Shown here: positions 1 to 11,000 of the stretch, in pieces
Numbering within the stretch: the stretch's first letter is position 1
Layout of the letters: each line of letters starts with the position of its first letter
Origin: Rhynochetos jubatus
Taxonomy: Eukaryota > Chordata > Aves > Eurypygiformes > Rhynochetidae
Assembly (NCBI GenBank): GCA_027574665.1
Contig: CM050656.1
Location: 6,137,001-6,201,000 of the forward strand
DNA length: 64,000 nt
Direction: 5' to 3'
Program-made: the position numbers and the translations under genes
The notes under the pieces: model-generated
What the model saw: the letters and a program-made list of their open reading frames with translations, nothing else
What the model was told of the DNA's origin: nothing
The model's database searches: none

Positions 1-136
1 CTAATTTGTGTGCATGGTTTAAATCTAGAAAGCTTGTAAAGTAAACAGATTGCTTAAAGATGAAGATGCCCTTTTCCTGCCATGTTTTCAGAAAGTCATA
101 GCATTTTGTGGGAAAGAAAAGAAAAAGGGAGTCAAG
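1..136. other. non-coding flank
   Basis: Unique AT-rich sequence before the first CR1 tail. No ORF, repeat or motif is recognised. Confidence 0.5.
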
Positions 137-312
137 AAGTTGCCCAGAGCAGCTGTGGGTGCCCCATCCCTGGAAGTGTTCAAGGCCAGGCTGGATGAGG
201 CTTTGCGCAACCTGGTCTAGTGGAGGGTGTCCCTGCCCATGGTAGGGGGTTAGAACTAGATGGTCTCTAAGATCCCTTCCAACCCAACCCATTCTGGGAT
301 TCTATGATTCTA
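137..312 (+). repeat. CR1 LINE, 3' end fragment
   Basis: A 5'-truncated copy of the avian non-LTR retrotransposon CR1. It begins at the GCCCAGAGCAGCTGTGG block, runs through the CATCCCTGGAAGTGTTCAAGG and CCTGCCCATGG blocks, and ends in the typical CR1 tail ATTCTATGATTCTA at about 312, not in poly(A). It covers the end of ORF2 and the short 3' UTR and has no coding capacity. Divergence looks modest. Bird origin of the window is inferred mainly from this family. Confidence 0.93.
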
Positions 313-2983
313 AGTTCCTTAAAATGTTCCTGTGTATCTGCTAAAAGGAAACTGAACTCCCTTGAGGAAAATAGGCAAAGTTACTGTTTGGACTTCTGGG
401 GAAATCAAGTCTTAGGCTCTGGAATTAGAAATCTTGGCTAGCCATTACACAATTATAAATCCGTATAAGACTGTTGACTGTGCTCTTTGCAAAATGATTT
501 GGTTGAGCTCAACCCAGCCTGTGTAGGCCTGACAAGACAAAAACGCAGTTGCAATTTCCAGCTTGCATTGCTGTGGTCTATGCTGTATGTGATCCCCACA
601 ATGAGGACAGGGCTCCAGGGCAGTTTTGAACATGGTATGTTTTACTCCTTCCCTCTACAAGCAAGTGGTGCTTTTTCATCTCAGGAATCTTTGGGAAATC
701 AAGACTGAATTTTATAACCTATTTCAGAGAATGTTTGCAGATACACAATCATTGAGGCTTTTCCTTAACGGTATAGCAGCAATATTTTGAAGCACCAAAG
801 CTATTTTTATAGTGGGAAAAATGTCCATCTTCTGAGGCACAGTGTTTTGGCAAAGAATTGCTCTTTGCTGAGATACTTGGAACGTGGGATGCTGCCTTTT
901 GTTCTATGTCTCCCTCAGGACAGGTGGATGCTGCAGGGTCTGATCAACCTCGGGGCCTGCAAGCTGTGTGCCCAGGGTGCCTGCTGCTGTGTGCCACGTC
1001 CCCCAGAATGGAAAATCCTGGAGAGCTGCTTTGATGGGGAGTGGCTTTGGAGACTTTTTGCCCAGTTTTGCAAGTTTCCTCTTGTTTGCCACTGCAGCCA
1101 GCAGAAAATAAGGAAGAACTTGCAAATTGCAGCCAGACACAATATATTTGACACAAACTAAGAGCTCTTACGGTGTGCTTGACAGGATTTTATTTTTCTG
1201 CTGCAAGTAGGGTTCACATTATCTTAACACTGACCTGAGAGTGGGTACAAGAGACTGGACAACCGCTGCTTAAATGTTTCACTGTTGATTAACCCTTAAA
1301 TGTGGCGAAGAGTATAGTTGCAAAAAACAAGCAGTAGTGTAACCGGTTTCCTAAAGTGAACCAGCAGCTTCAAGGCCACTTCAGCTTTGTGGTACCTGCC
1401 TGCAGGGGACACAGCCAAATACAGAATGACTATTTCTCTTTTAAAGCTCCGTTTTCCATCTTTGGGATCCTTTCTGTGGTGCTGTTTTCAAGTGAGTACT
1501 CTTCATAAGATTATTTTATACAGGTCAGGACTGAGGCTGCCGCAGGTATGAAATGCAGTCTGGAGGGAGTTGTTATTTCCGGGACTGTTCCTATGCTTCC
1601 AGAACTTGAGGTAAACATGTGGAATTGGCAAATTTCCCCCTGCCTCAGCCCTTGCCCAGCCTTGGGCCTGCAGTATGTGACTGTAGAGCTGGGGCACACT
1701 TCCCTTGCTGTCCGGAGGAAGAAGGACTCCTGTTTTGCTGGCTTTGTGCATAGAGAATCTGCAGAGAGTTTGAATGCTGGTGCCTGTGTGAAAGACCAGG
1801 AAACAGCGTGATACCTCCTTCCTTTTCAGTTCAAATTTCACTAGAGCTGAAATTTGGGAATGAAAGTATATCAAAAGCCTATTAGAGAACTAAAATCTGC
1901 ATCTTGTGCAGATTTAAATATGGCCTGAGTGGCTCTGTAACGCAGGAGTGTAATGGTGTGACATGATTGCAGGTTTTGGGACACGAGAGAGTAAGACAGC
2001 AGGCAGTCACAATTGCCACATATATTCTATAACTTTGTTGTCCTTCATTGTTGTCTGATTTTTCTTCATGTTCAGCACTGAGACAGAACTCTCTGTGCTG
2101 AGTGAGAGCTGCATGTTACTCTGGAGATGCCCGTGTGTCTTCGATATGTGCACATCACCATGTGGAGAGTTTTAGGTTTCCTTGACGTATGCGTGGTCAT
2201 ATGCTCTTGATTACATCCGTGATAGTTTAACTGGTTGTGTGCCCAGCTTGCATGCTTATCCCCAAACTGGAAGCACTGGGTAGAGTGGTGCAGAGAGGCA
2301 GGGCTCATTTGCTTGCCTTTTGGCTGCCCGTCCTGGTCTGTACTTTGTTCATGTGCAAGCTAGTCTCAAAACGTAGGGCAAAAAAACGTTCTGAGCCAAG
2401 GTAGGCAAGGTTTATCCAGAGCATTTTAATGTATAAAAAGATGAAGTCAATGTAGACCAGTTCTCTTTTGCCCATAGTGTTATAGACCCAGCATTAGCAC
2501 AGGTTTGAGATGTGATTTCTTACTGGTTGATTTTAGAAGGGAAGGTACTTAGGATAACTTAATATTAATCAGAAAATGTTTAGAGATTAATTCAAATGAA
2601 CAAATTATGAGTCTGGAGGAACCAAGTGTAATGTGTTGGTGAATGCATTTATCTCACACACTTAGACTAGGAGATTGCCAGTGCTAGAAATAATGAGTTT
2701 TCTTAACTGTTGTCCACCTAAAGGACTATTAAACACTGTAACACCTGAAAATGTCTGACAATTACTGATTCTCATCTCTGTTTCTAAGCAGACATCCAGT
2801 TTTCGTTCCTGCTAACTTTTTTTTAGTGGTAGCACCTTTTTAATGTACTGGCAAATTTACTGTGTCTTTGGTGTGCCTCAGAGACTGTGATATTGTATTA
2901 GAGATGTGGTTGTGGTAGACTTGATTTGGTGTGAAGTTCTCCTGGTCCTTGTACTGTTGCTACTCTGATAGCCTTTCCCTTTT
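313..2983. other. non-coding interval, no gene recognised
   Basis: Unique-looking sequence. An open frame at 787-1161 (+) is cysteine- and tryptophan-rich, resembles no family I know and has no convincing donor. Another at 1548-1811 (+) is likewise unrecognised. Both are compatible with chance. No tRNA, hairpin or tandem array was seen. Confidence 0.45.
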
Positions 2984-3910
2984 CATGGAATGGTTTGGGC
3001 TGGAAGGGACCTTAAATACCATCTAGTTCCAACGCCTCTGCCATGGGCAGGGACACCTTCCACTAGACCAGGTTGCTCCAAGCCTCATCCAGCCTGGCCT
3101 CGAAGACAGCCAGGGATGGGGCATCCACAGCTTCTCTGGGCAACCTGTCCCAGTGCCTCCCACCCTCTCCATGAAGAACTTCTTCCTGATACCTAATCTA
3201 AATCTCCCCGCTTTCAAATTAAACCCGTTACCCCTTGTTCTGTCACTGCAGGCTCTTTTCAAAAGTCCCCCTCCAGCTTTCTTGTAGCCCTTTCAGGCAC
3301 TGGAAGGTGCTATAAGGTCTCCCCAGAGCCTTCTTTTCTCCAGGCTGAACAAGCCCAACTCTCCCAGCCTGTCCCCATAGCAGAGGGGCTCCAGCCCTCG
3401 GAGCATCTCCGTGGCCTCCTCTGGACTCGCTCCAACAGGTCCATGTCCTTCTAATGTTGAGGGCTCCACAGCTGGATGCAGAACTGCAGGTGGGGTTTCA
3501 TGAGAGCAGAATAGAGGTGGAGAATCCCCTCCCTCAACCTGCTGGCCACACTTCTCTGGATACAGCCCAGGATCCGGTTGGCTTTCTGGGCTGCCAGCGC
3601 ACACGGCCGGCTCATGTCCAGCTTTTCCTCCACTATTACCCCCAAGTCCTTCTCCTCAGGGCTGCTCTCGATCCATTCCCTGCCCAGCCTGTCCTGGTGC
3701 TTGAGATTGCCCCAACCCAGGTGCAGGACCATGCACTTGGCCTTGTTGAACTTCATGCAGTTGGCACGGTCCCACCTCTCCAGCCTGTCCAGGTCCCTCT
3801 GGGTGGCATCCCTTCCCTCCAGCGTGTCAATGGCACCACACAGCTTGGTGTTGTCAGTAAACCTGCTGAGGGTGCACTCAATCCCACTGTCAGCGTCACT
3901 GATAAAGTCG
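2984..3910 (-). repeat. CR1 LINE, 3' ~0.9 kb with ORF2 remnant
   Basis: Read on the minus strand, this is a long 5'-truncated CR1 copy. Its 3' end is at about 2984 (reverse complement of the TTCCAACCCAAACCATT block) and it extends through the ORF2 C-terminal coding region to about 3910. The encoded segment includes the conserved run [19 protein letters not shown] of the CR1 reverse-transcriptase C-terminus. The frame is broken by at least one nonsense codon (TAG at 3451-3453) and by frame shifts on both sides, so the copy is dead. The 5' boundary is uncertain by tens of bases because homology fades near 3900-3980. It shares many unusual variants with the copy at 18350. Confidence 0.94.
3451..3756 (-). 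pseudogene. CR1 ORF2 reverse transcriptase, C-terminal fragment (broken)
   Basis: About 101 codons of continuous CR1 ORF2 frame, starting at the [12 protein letters not shown] block and ending WSPQH followed by TAG. In CR1 this stretch lies downstream of the reverse-transcriptase catalytic core; the catalytic YxDD motif, the N-terminal endonuclease and ORF1 are all absent because of 5' truncation. The reading frame continues after the TAG as [12 protein letters not shown], so the stop is a nonsense change inside the ORF and not its natural end. A frame shift follows. It cannot encode a working enzyme. The same nonsense codon occurs in the 18350-19234 copy. Confidence 0.88.
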
Positions 3911-5248
3911 TTTTCCTCTCTACAACTTCCCCGTTTACCTGCAGCTTTTCCCGGGTAATTCCAAAGATATTCCTAAAGCATGTCACTGCTCAGCTCTGCT
4001 TTTCTGAGTCATTACATGCCTTATAAAATGCAGTAAGATGTCAATTTTTCTTTCTTTCCTTTGCCCAAGAAAACAAATCAGTAAGCTGAGTTTGAGTGAT
4101 GGGGATGAAGATTTGTGTTGCTCCTTATTTTCTTATGCAGTGGCACGTCCTTGGTAGAAAAGCAGACTGCCTGCTTCCGTGTGCTCTGCTTCCAGAGCAG
4201 ACAGCTGGTTCTAGCCAAAGGGAAGCCTATGCTATTTTACGGTGCGTGTGCGGGAAATGCTGAAAATGCCAAGTGTGGTTTTTCTAACTCTCTATTTCCT
4301 GTTAAAATTATTAATATTTAGATAGCCACAAGGGAAGGGGGTAAAAGGCCCTGTGATAAAATTAATGCAGATTTTCTCCTCTGTGAAAAATTCTGGCTGA
4401 AATACAAGAGATAACAAACTGATTAGACTTTAAAAGCTATAATAATGCTGTAAGCTAGTTGAAAAATAAAACTAAACCCATCCAAACTGGAATATTTTCA
4501 AAAGCCAGATTTTAACCTAAGAGAAGCCAGAAGATTTTTAAAGCAGGGATGTGAGCTTGGTCTCTGATGGTCTCTCAGGGTGAGGTACACCGTGTCTTGC
4601 CCTAATGATGATGCCCTGGTAGACTGTGGTTCTGTTCTTGGCAGCCCTGTGCCTTGCTGCCCATGGAGAGGGGAATAAGTGGTGTTAGAGCTCTTCTGCA
4701 GGTGGGAGCTGGCCCTGAGTGACTCATGGTTGTACAAGTCGTCAGCAGCAGAGCCAGGAACAGAAATGAGGTCTCCTACCTACACATGCAACCATCTTCC
4801 TTACTGCAGAGGTACCTCTTGGAATAGTGGAAGTGTTTCCATTTTTCCTCCAGTTTTCCTGGCTTTTTTCAGTCTAAGCTAAGGCCTGGTGGTCAGCTTA
4901 ACTGTACAGTTAATGCCAAGAGCAAGTGTTAGGAGCTAGGAGTGAACCGTTGGCTTAGAGTAAGGCTAGTAGCCTTTGGGCCGCAGGCATGTAAAGTGAG
5001 CTTCGTTGCCAATTTATTTGCTTAGATGTTCTGTTTCTGATACATCAATATTATTTTTGCATTATTAATATTTATTAAATGCTTGAGAGCATGTGTGGCA
5101 CTGTACCAGGACCAGAGCAGTCAGGGACTCAGTTTCCATGGCAGCAGGAGCACAGTCCTGTACTTGCAGAACCAGAAAGGCTCTTTTTGGCAACTGTTCT
5201 CTGCTGTGATTACTTCTTCTTTTTAAAGACGGATATATAACTTTAAAT

Positions 5249-5383
5249 CTAATTCATTAGTGCTGCAGAATCTTGTCTGTCCTGGGAGAGAATTTTGCCT
5301 GCTGTAAGTTTTTTTATCTCTTCTGGAGTTCTAGCTTGGTTTCTATAGCTTCTGTGGGTGTGATTTCTTTTACTTGCAAAACA
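5249..5383 (-). other. candidate terminal exon (unidentified)
   Basis: On the minus strand a pyrimidine-rich tract (C-run, then ACACACATTCTTTCAG) is followed directly by 44 open codons and a TAG at 5249. The peptide is hydrophilic, begins CFASKRNHTHRSYRNQARTP and ends SQDRQDSAALMN. It starts in phase 0. A good GTAAGG donor ending in phase 0 lies upstream at 7264, so the two could be joined without breaking frame. I recognise no protein family. The splice signals and open frame are seen in the sequence; the exon itself is inference. Chance occurrence is a serious alternative. Confidence 0.2.
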
Positions 5384-6787
5384 CTGAAAGAATGTGTGTG
5401 GGGGGGAAGTGTGTTTAAAATCCATTGAAATAGATGGAAATCTACTCTTGGTTTTGGTTAAATATGAAATATTACATTGTTGCAAACTTCCCTCCCTTTC
5501 CAAGTAGCTTATAGCATAGTTTTATCAATTAAAAAATAATTGTTGAAGAAACTAGTGTGTACAACTGACAGTAAACTCTTAACTGCAGTTTTTTCCTCAT
5601 TTAGGTAACTACTCTGATTCCAGTTTTTAACTTTGTTTTGTATTTTAACTGGCCTTGTGTTGTACCTTGTCCATGCATCCTTACTGGAGACATAGTGTCG
5701 TATGATGTATGCTGAGGTAAACCCTTGCTTCATTTCAAACGGTGAATTCGATTATAATTTTGATCCCAAGTCTTTGTTCAGCTGTGCATTACCCGGTAGA
5801 GGTTTTCTGTCCTTCTTTGCTTTCTATGTGTAAAGTTAATGTGATTCAATTCATTGGTGGCTTTTCAGCCTTTTTCTAATTTTGCTCATCTAGATGAGTG
5901 AGGTTGTAGGTATCTTTCCAGCTGTGTTGCATGGGTCTTCTATGATACCAGCTGCTTGACTTGCTGTGATTGTGTATCAGTAAATCTTGCTGGATTTGCT
6001 GGACTTACTCCATCTGGGTATGATGCTACTCTGTGTGATCCAGGGAGTAGTTAATAGCATAAGAATCAGCACTAGCAGGAGTAGTGAATATACTTGCACT
6101 GGGAACAAGGGTTTCAGATGTAAACTTACAACTGTTCCTTTAGACTTCTTGTCTTGAATCACAACTGCATCTATGTAGCTACTTATAAAGAGAGAGAAAT
6201 GCCCCAGTTCCTTTGATAACAAAAGTCAATGTTGACTGATATAGGCCAAGAAATACACCTCCTGTCTGTAACTGAGTGGTTCTGTTCTTGTTGGTGTAGT
6301 TGTGTTACGCTCATTACACATTTGTTATCCAGTGGCTGGTTAGCAGTTTAGTTTTCTATAAATCTTCACCATACAAATGGACTAAATATTATCTTATGGA
6401 TGTGAAAACTGATGCTTAGAGAAGTTATCCTTTGCCCAAGGCCCTGGACTGATTCAGCAATGCATTGTGAACATTAGTGACTCATGAATGTTCCCAATTT
6501 CTTGTTTTCTGGTACATTATCACATTGTTTTACACAGATAATCGTGTTCCTTGGATTAAATGACTGCTCAAGGGCTTAGCCTTTGCCTTTGTCATACAGA
6601 GTTTGTAAAATATTCCAAAAAAACGCCAGCATTGAGATAACTCATTGTTACACAATTTTAGTGTTGGGTCAAGTGCAAGAAGTACTAAATACAAGAAGTG
6701 ATCCTTCTGAAGTATCAGACACAGAAAATGCAGGTATTTGAGGGGGAACATGGTATTTGTTTTGCTTTTCAAAGTGGCCTTCTTTCT

Positions 6788-6833
6788 TTTTGTACATTCT
6801 TACGTATCCTATTTTGTACATTCTTACGTATCC
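6788..6833 (+). repeat. tandem duplication, ~23-24 bp x 2
   Basis: Two adjacent copies of TTTTGTACATTCTTACGTAT plus a few bases (6788-6811 and 6812-6833). They are identical over 22 bases. It looks like a replication-slippage duplication. Confidence 0.9.
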
Positions 6834-7263
6834 AGTATTCACTGGAGCGCAGCCTGTATGCAGGCAGTCATCACTGCAGCCACCTCTTCAGCTGGCCGCA
6901 AGTCCTGGTTTTGAGACTGCACCTGAGGGATTTTTTCATTGCTAAAGGGTCTCTTTCCATTTCATGTGGGGACGCTGTTTCTCCAGACGTCTTTACCCCC
7001 ATGCCCACACCTTGTTTTCTGAGCACAGACTGTTGAAGTAATTTATCACTAGTGCATCCTTGCCTCCATAAATTTTGTTACATATCCTTGACTGGCAAGA
7101 ACCAAGATGAAGGGAAGTTTGATTTGCTATTATGTATTTTATTGCTGCCTTTTTTCCGTCTTCCTGTCTGGTGTAAAACAATAAAGGTACAATATAGATT
7201 GCACAACTCTTTGCGCAACAGTAGTAATTTCTGCTAGCTGGGTAAATAGGCCGGTGTCCTTAC

Positions 7264-7746
7264 CTTGGTGGCAGTAACAGGTAGCATTTGAATTAGCTGG
7301 GCGCTACTGGGTGATCCTGTTGGGCTTGTCATACAGTTTAGAAGCAGTAACCTATATGGGGACAATTCCGTGGTGGATGACAAATAGTGAGTTTCAAAGG
7401 GAAGTTCTGGGTCTCTTCCAGGATCACATCGGTGTATTGAAATAGCATGTTTTACTTCAAGAAATTGCTCTTTGAGTGATTTCTGTTCCCCTTTACACAA
7501 GAGCTCTTTAAGACAGAATTTTGTCCTATCTTTTATAAAATAATGTGTTATGTATGTTTGCCCAAGGTGCCAGTGCATGTTGATCCCTGAAGTTAAACAA
7601 GGATTAAGGAGCTGCATTGACAGGTGCTGAAAGGAATCGCATCCGTCCAGTTCTTGGCTGGAGTGACTGAGTGTGGCTGGCGCTTCAAAGAGCGGGAGCG
7701 TGGAGCAGGGGGGAAATCCTGGGACCTGTGGTATAAATCCACGCAC
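7264..7746 (-). other. candidate exon/open frame with strong donor (unidentified)
   Basis: A minus-strand open frame of 160 or so codons runs down to a consensus-like donor, CCACCAAG|GTAAGG, whose exon side ends at 7264 in phase 0. The last residues before the donor read SAQLIQMLPVTATK. The 5' boundary is unknown. One weak acceptor (ATATAG|G at 7351) would give an 88-nt exon; otherwise the frame is open to 7746. It has no recognisable domain. An in-frame partner on the same strand is the 5249-5383 block. The donor is good, but the acceptor evidence is weak. Confidence 0.17.
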
Positions 7747-7835
7747 CCTCTTCTAGAGGGAATGATAAATAATGTAGTTAATCCTTCTTCATGGTTGTGG
7801 GTGAGCATGTCTAGGCTTGCACACAGCATCTCATT

Positions 7836-8025
7836 CACGGATTCACAGAGTGTTAGGGGTTGGAAGGGACCTCTAGAGATCACCTAGTCCAACCCCCCTG
7901 CCAGAGCAGCATCACTTAGAGCAGATCACACAGGAACAAGTCCAGGCAGCTTTTGAAAGTCTCCAGAGGAGAAGACTCCACCACCTCTCTGGGCAGCCTG
8001 TCCCAGTGCTTTGTCATTGCTTTGC
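7836..8025 (-). repeat. CR1 LINE, 3' end fragment (different subfamily)
   Basis: On the minus strand this is a CR1 3' tail. The block GGGTTGGAAGGGACCTCTAG at about 7857, the following CCAACCCCCCTGCCAGAGCA and the later CCTCTCTGGGCAGCCTGTCC are typical of avian CR1 subfamilies distinct from the one at 2984 and 18350. The CR1 3' terminus is at about 7836 (GATTCACAGAGTG). The upstream end fades after about 8025. No ORF is retained. Confidence 0.9.
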
Positions 8026-11000
8026 TAGGATTCTTTTCCTTCAAATCCTTCCACATGAGTTTAGCCATTCATTCTCCTGGCCCTGTTTTGCAGAGTTCCT
8101 GTCCTCAGCGGCAATGCACAAAGCCTTTGTTAACACCTTTTCTCGCTTGGGCATCGACGGAGGCTCTGCAAAGCTTGGCTGAGAGCAACAGGCATTTCTT
8201 CACATTTGATTATGCACACAATCATATGAATGCTGCCAGCCTTACTTTGTGTAAATACCTGTAGAAAGGATGAATAGCTCCTGCACAAATACTGTACTTC
8301 AGCTGGCTAGAAGCTAAGTTCACCCTGCCCAGATCTATTTAGTTCATTTACAGTATTTTTAAACTTTGAGACTGAAATCCAGGTTGAGGCTGCTCGGGTG
8401 ACATTGCTGGAGAGACCGGAGCTGACGTGGAGATTCACACCTGCCTACTGTTGGCTCCAGTTCAGTTTAGGGCAGTTGTGCACCAAATTGTTGGGCATAC
8501 TGTGAAGTGTATTGGCAAACAATAACGCAGAAGCTGTGTGTTCACAGAGCAAACCCATCACCTGTCACTGAGCGGTTCGGATTCTCCAGCTCCCAAGGTC
8601 AGGACTGAGATACGCAGCACCATTCCTGCAGCAAGAGTCAGGGTTGTGCTGGGGTTTACAGGGTCCCTGGCTTATAGGGCTGTTGCCCTGGCAGCTTCAT
8701 CTCTGCCTGCTCAGCGCACTGTAGGAGTGTTTCAAGAAAACTTGAAACCAAAATATCCTTTTAGGAGACTTTTCTTTCCTTCCTTCTCCATGCAAGCTGG
8801 ATAGCTGTCAGTGGGTTGTCCATAATAGTACGGGTTGAGTGTGATCTTTGTTACTAACAGGTTCCTTTTCTGCACTGTGTTGTGCGGGCTTCATTACCAT
8901 ATCACAGCGTTAATTTTAGAGTGCAAAAAAGATGCTTCTCTGGCAGTGAAAACCACAGAGGGGGAGGAAGGCAGCCAAGTACAGGACCTAATATGTCCCC
9001 TTCCCACAAGATTTTTTTTTTTTTCTTTTTGTGGGGGAGTATGAGTTTGAATGTGGCATTAGAAACATATTCAATGACTGCTTTAGGGCAGAAACTTGCT
9101 GTATTGTTTCTGAATGGGGTTTTCTCCCTGCTGCTTGTTTGTACTGAAGTCTTGTGGGATTAGGTTTCTTGAGAGAAAGAACAAACCTGATGAGATCTAG
9201 AACAACAAACCAAGTTTTCCTAAAGCTCTTCCTTAAAAGTTATGGCCGTTTTTTGTGACTGTGGTACACCTGGAAGCTGGTGTCATCTCTCCTTGAGCTG
9301 GTTGGTGTGAATTTCCTGTAGACAAAGCTTTTTGGTGCATTAGCTTGACCTTTAACATAGAAAAAGGGCATGTGTAAATGTCACTTTTCCACAGTAATCA
9401 GTTGGGATTATCTGTTACTGTGTTGGGTTTTGCTCTACTTCTATAGCAGCAGACATTTTTACAGCAGTTTAACATACAAGAATGATGCAGATCTCACTGT
9501 TGGACAAATTCTTGTCAACAGATGAGAAGAAGATTCATACCTGTTAGTGCTCTGTATGTGTGTGAGAGAATTATATTTCCCATTGGATATGAATTGGAAG
9601 ATCGAGGATCTTATTTCATTCTGAAGTGTTAGAAATCAAAATATTAAATGATGAGTATCTTGGGATTTGGGGAAGATATTTACTGTGTGTTCTGCTCTAA
9701 TTAATTGTGGCATTTGGTGGTGTTTCCTTATTACTTTAATCTATGGACAGCACCGTTCCCTGATGCTGAAATTTGAAGAAAGAAAACATCTTGTCTGCAT
9801 GATGGCTCAGCCTGATCTTGCTGCTTCAGAAGACTCTGAGGAAATGCTGATGTGTTATTTCAGATTGCTGACTAACAACTTGGCCCTGTAGATTCCTCGC
9901 ACAGGCCTGAACTTCTCCCTGCAGGCATAGCTCTGTTGAGATTGATGTCTCTTAGATGGAAAAACAGCTGTGGTGGGCCCAGAAAAGCTGAAAGGAGACA
10001 GGTTTGTGTGGTCCATGAGGTTCTGCTGAAAGAAGAGCCCTGGTCGGCCTCGCTGTGCCTGTGGGGCTGTACCCCCCAGCCATGCTGGCAGGGGCTCTTC
10101 CTGTGTACGCAGGACCACCACCTCCTGTCCAGGCAGTGTTTCACCTCCGGTACATTTTATCTCCTGAAGTGAGCCTTGTGAAATAATGGTGAGGGGAGCA
10201 GTTGTCAGGGGAATATGCTGCATAAAACACCACATTTTTAAGTGATGTTTCAGTGGATCTTTTGTTCTCCACAGTTATAAACAGTCACAGCTGACAATGA
10301 AGAACCTTTCCAAACTCAAGTCAGTGGTTTCAGCCCTGTTTTGTTCTCAAAAAATGTTTTCTGCAGCAGTTTTCCCTAGAGTATTACCCTGGTTTCTTTT
10401 AGCCTCCAGAAGTGCATGGAGCATCATGGTGGACCTACAAAATATCGAGGTCCGATCCTGGTCTATGATGCCTGGTTTGTCATAGTGCACATTAAAGTGG
10501 TTTCTGCAGTACTGCAGCCAGGAATAATGGTGTGCGGGAAGAAGAGCAGGCTTGTTGGGGAGATGCCATGTTTGACGACTGCTCCTTGATCACAGTCAAG
10601 TTGTCAGTTCCCACCTAGTTCCGCACAGAGTAGACTTGACAGGAGGGACAGCAATTTCTGGGCTTGGACCACTGTTCTGCTCCAAGTGAGGATTAACTCC
10701 TCTGTAATTCTGTTTTGGAAAAGAACATAGAGTTTCATTCCATTCCTGATCTCATGCATCCCCCCAGCTACATCACTGTGTGAGGACTTGCCACAGGCAA
10801 GCTATGAAAATAGAAACCATCCATATTTTATTGATTAGTCTGTATCCAGTACTTCTTTTGCCTGTGTTCTCCAGTGTCCTGCTGAAGGGAAGATCAATCA
10901 CAGGCATATTTTAGTTTGTGATATCCCTAGTTGAAGAATGATTTTGCTTTCAATATGGAGATTCTAAAATTGCCCCCTCACCCCCCTTGTGGGTAGGCTG

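Larger units (their letters stand above)
3911..7835. other. non-coding interval
   Basis: Mostly unique AT-rich sequence with a short tandem duplication at 6788-6833. It contains a splice-like block at 4141-4241 (+) and the minus-strand exon candidates at 5249-5383 and 7264-7746, described separately. Nothing else is recognised. Confidence 0.45.

Noticed and set aside
787..1161. 124-codon plus-strand ORF as a gene
   Set aside because: No family resemblance, no donor or polyadenylation context, and a length expected by chance.
3454..4026. 190-codon plus-strand ORF as a gene
   Set aside because: Antisense to CR1 ORF2 in 2984-3910, with an unrelated tail beyond the repeat.
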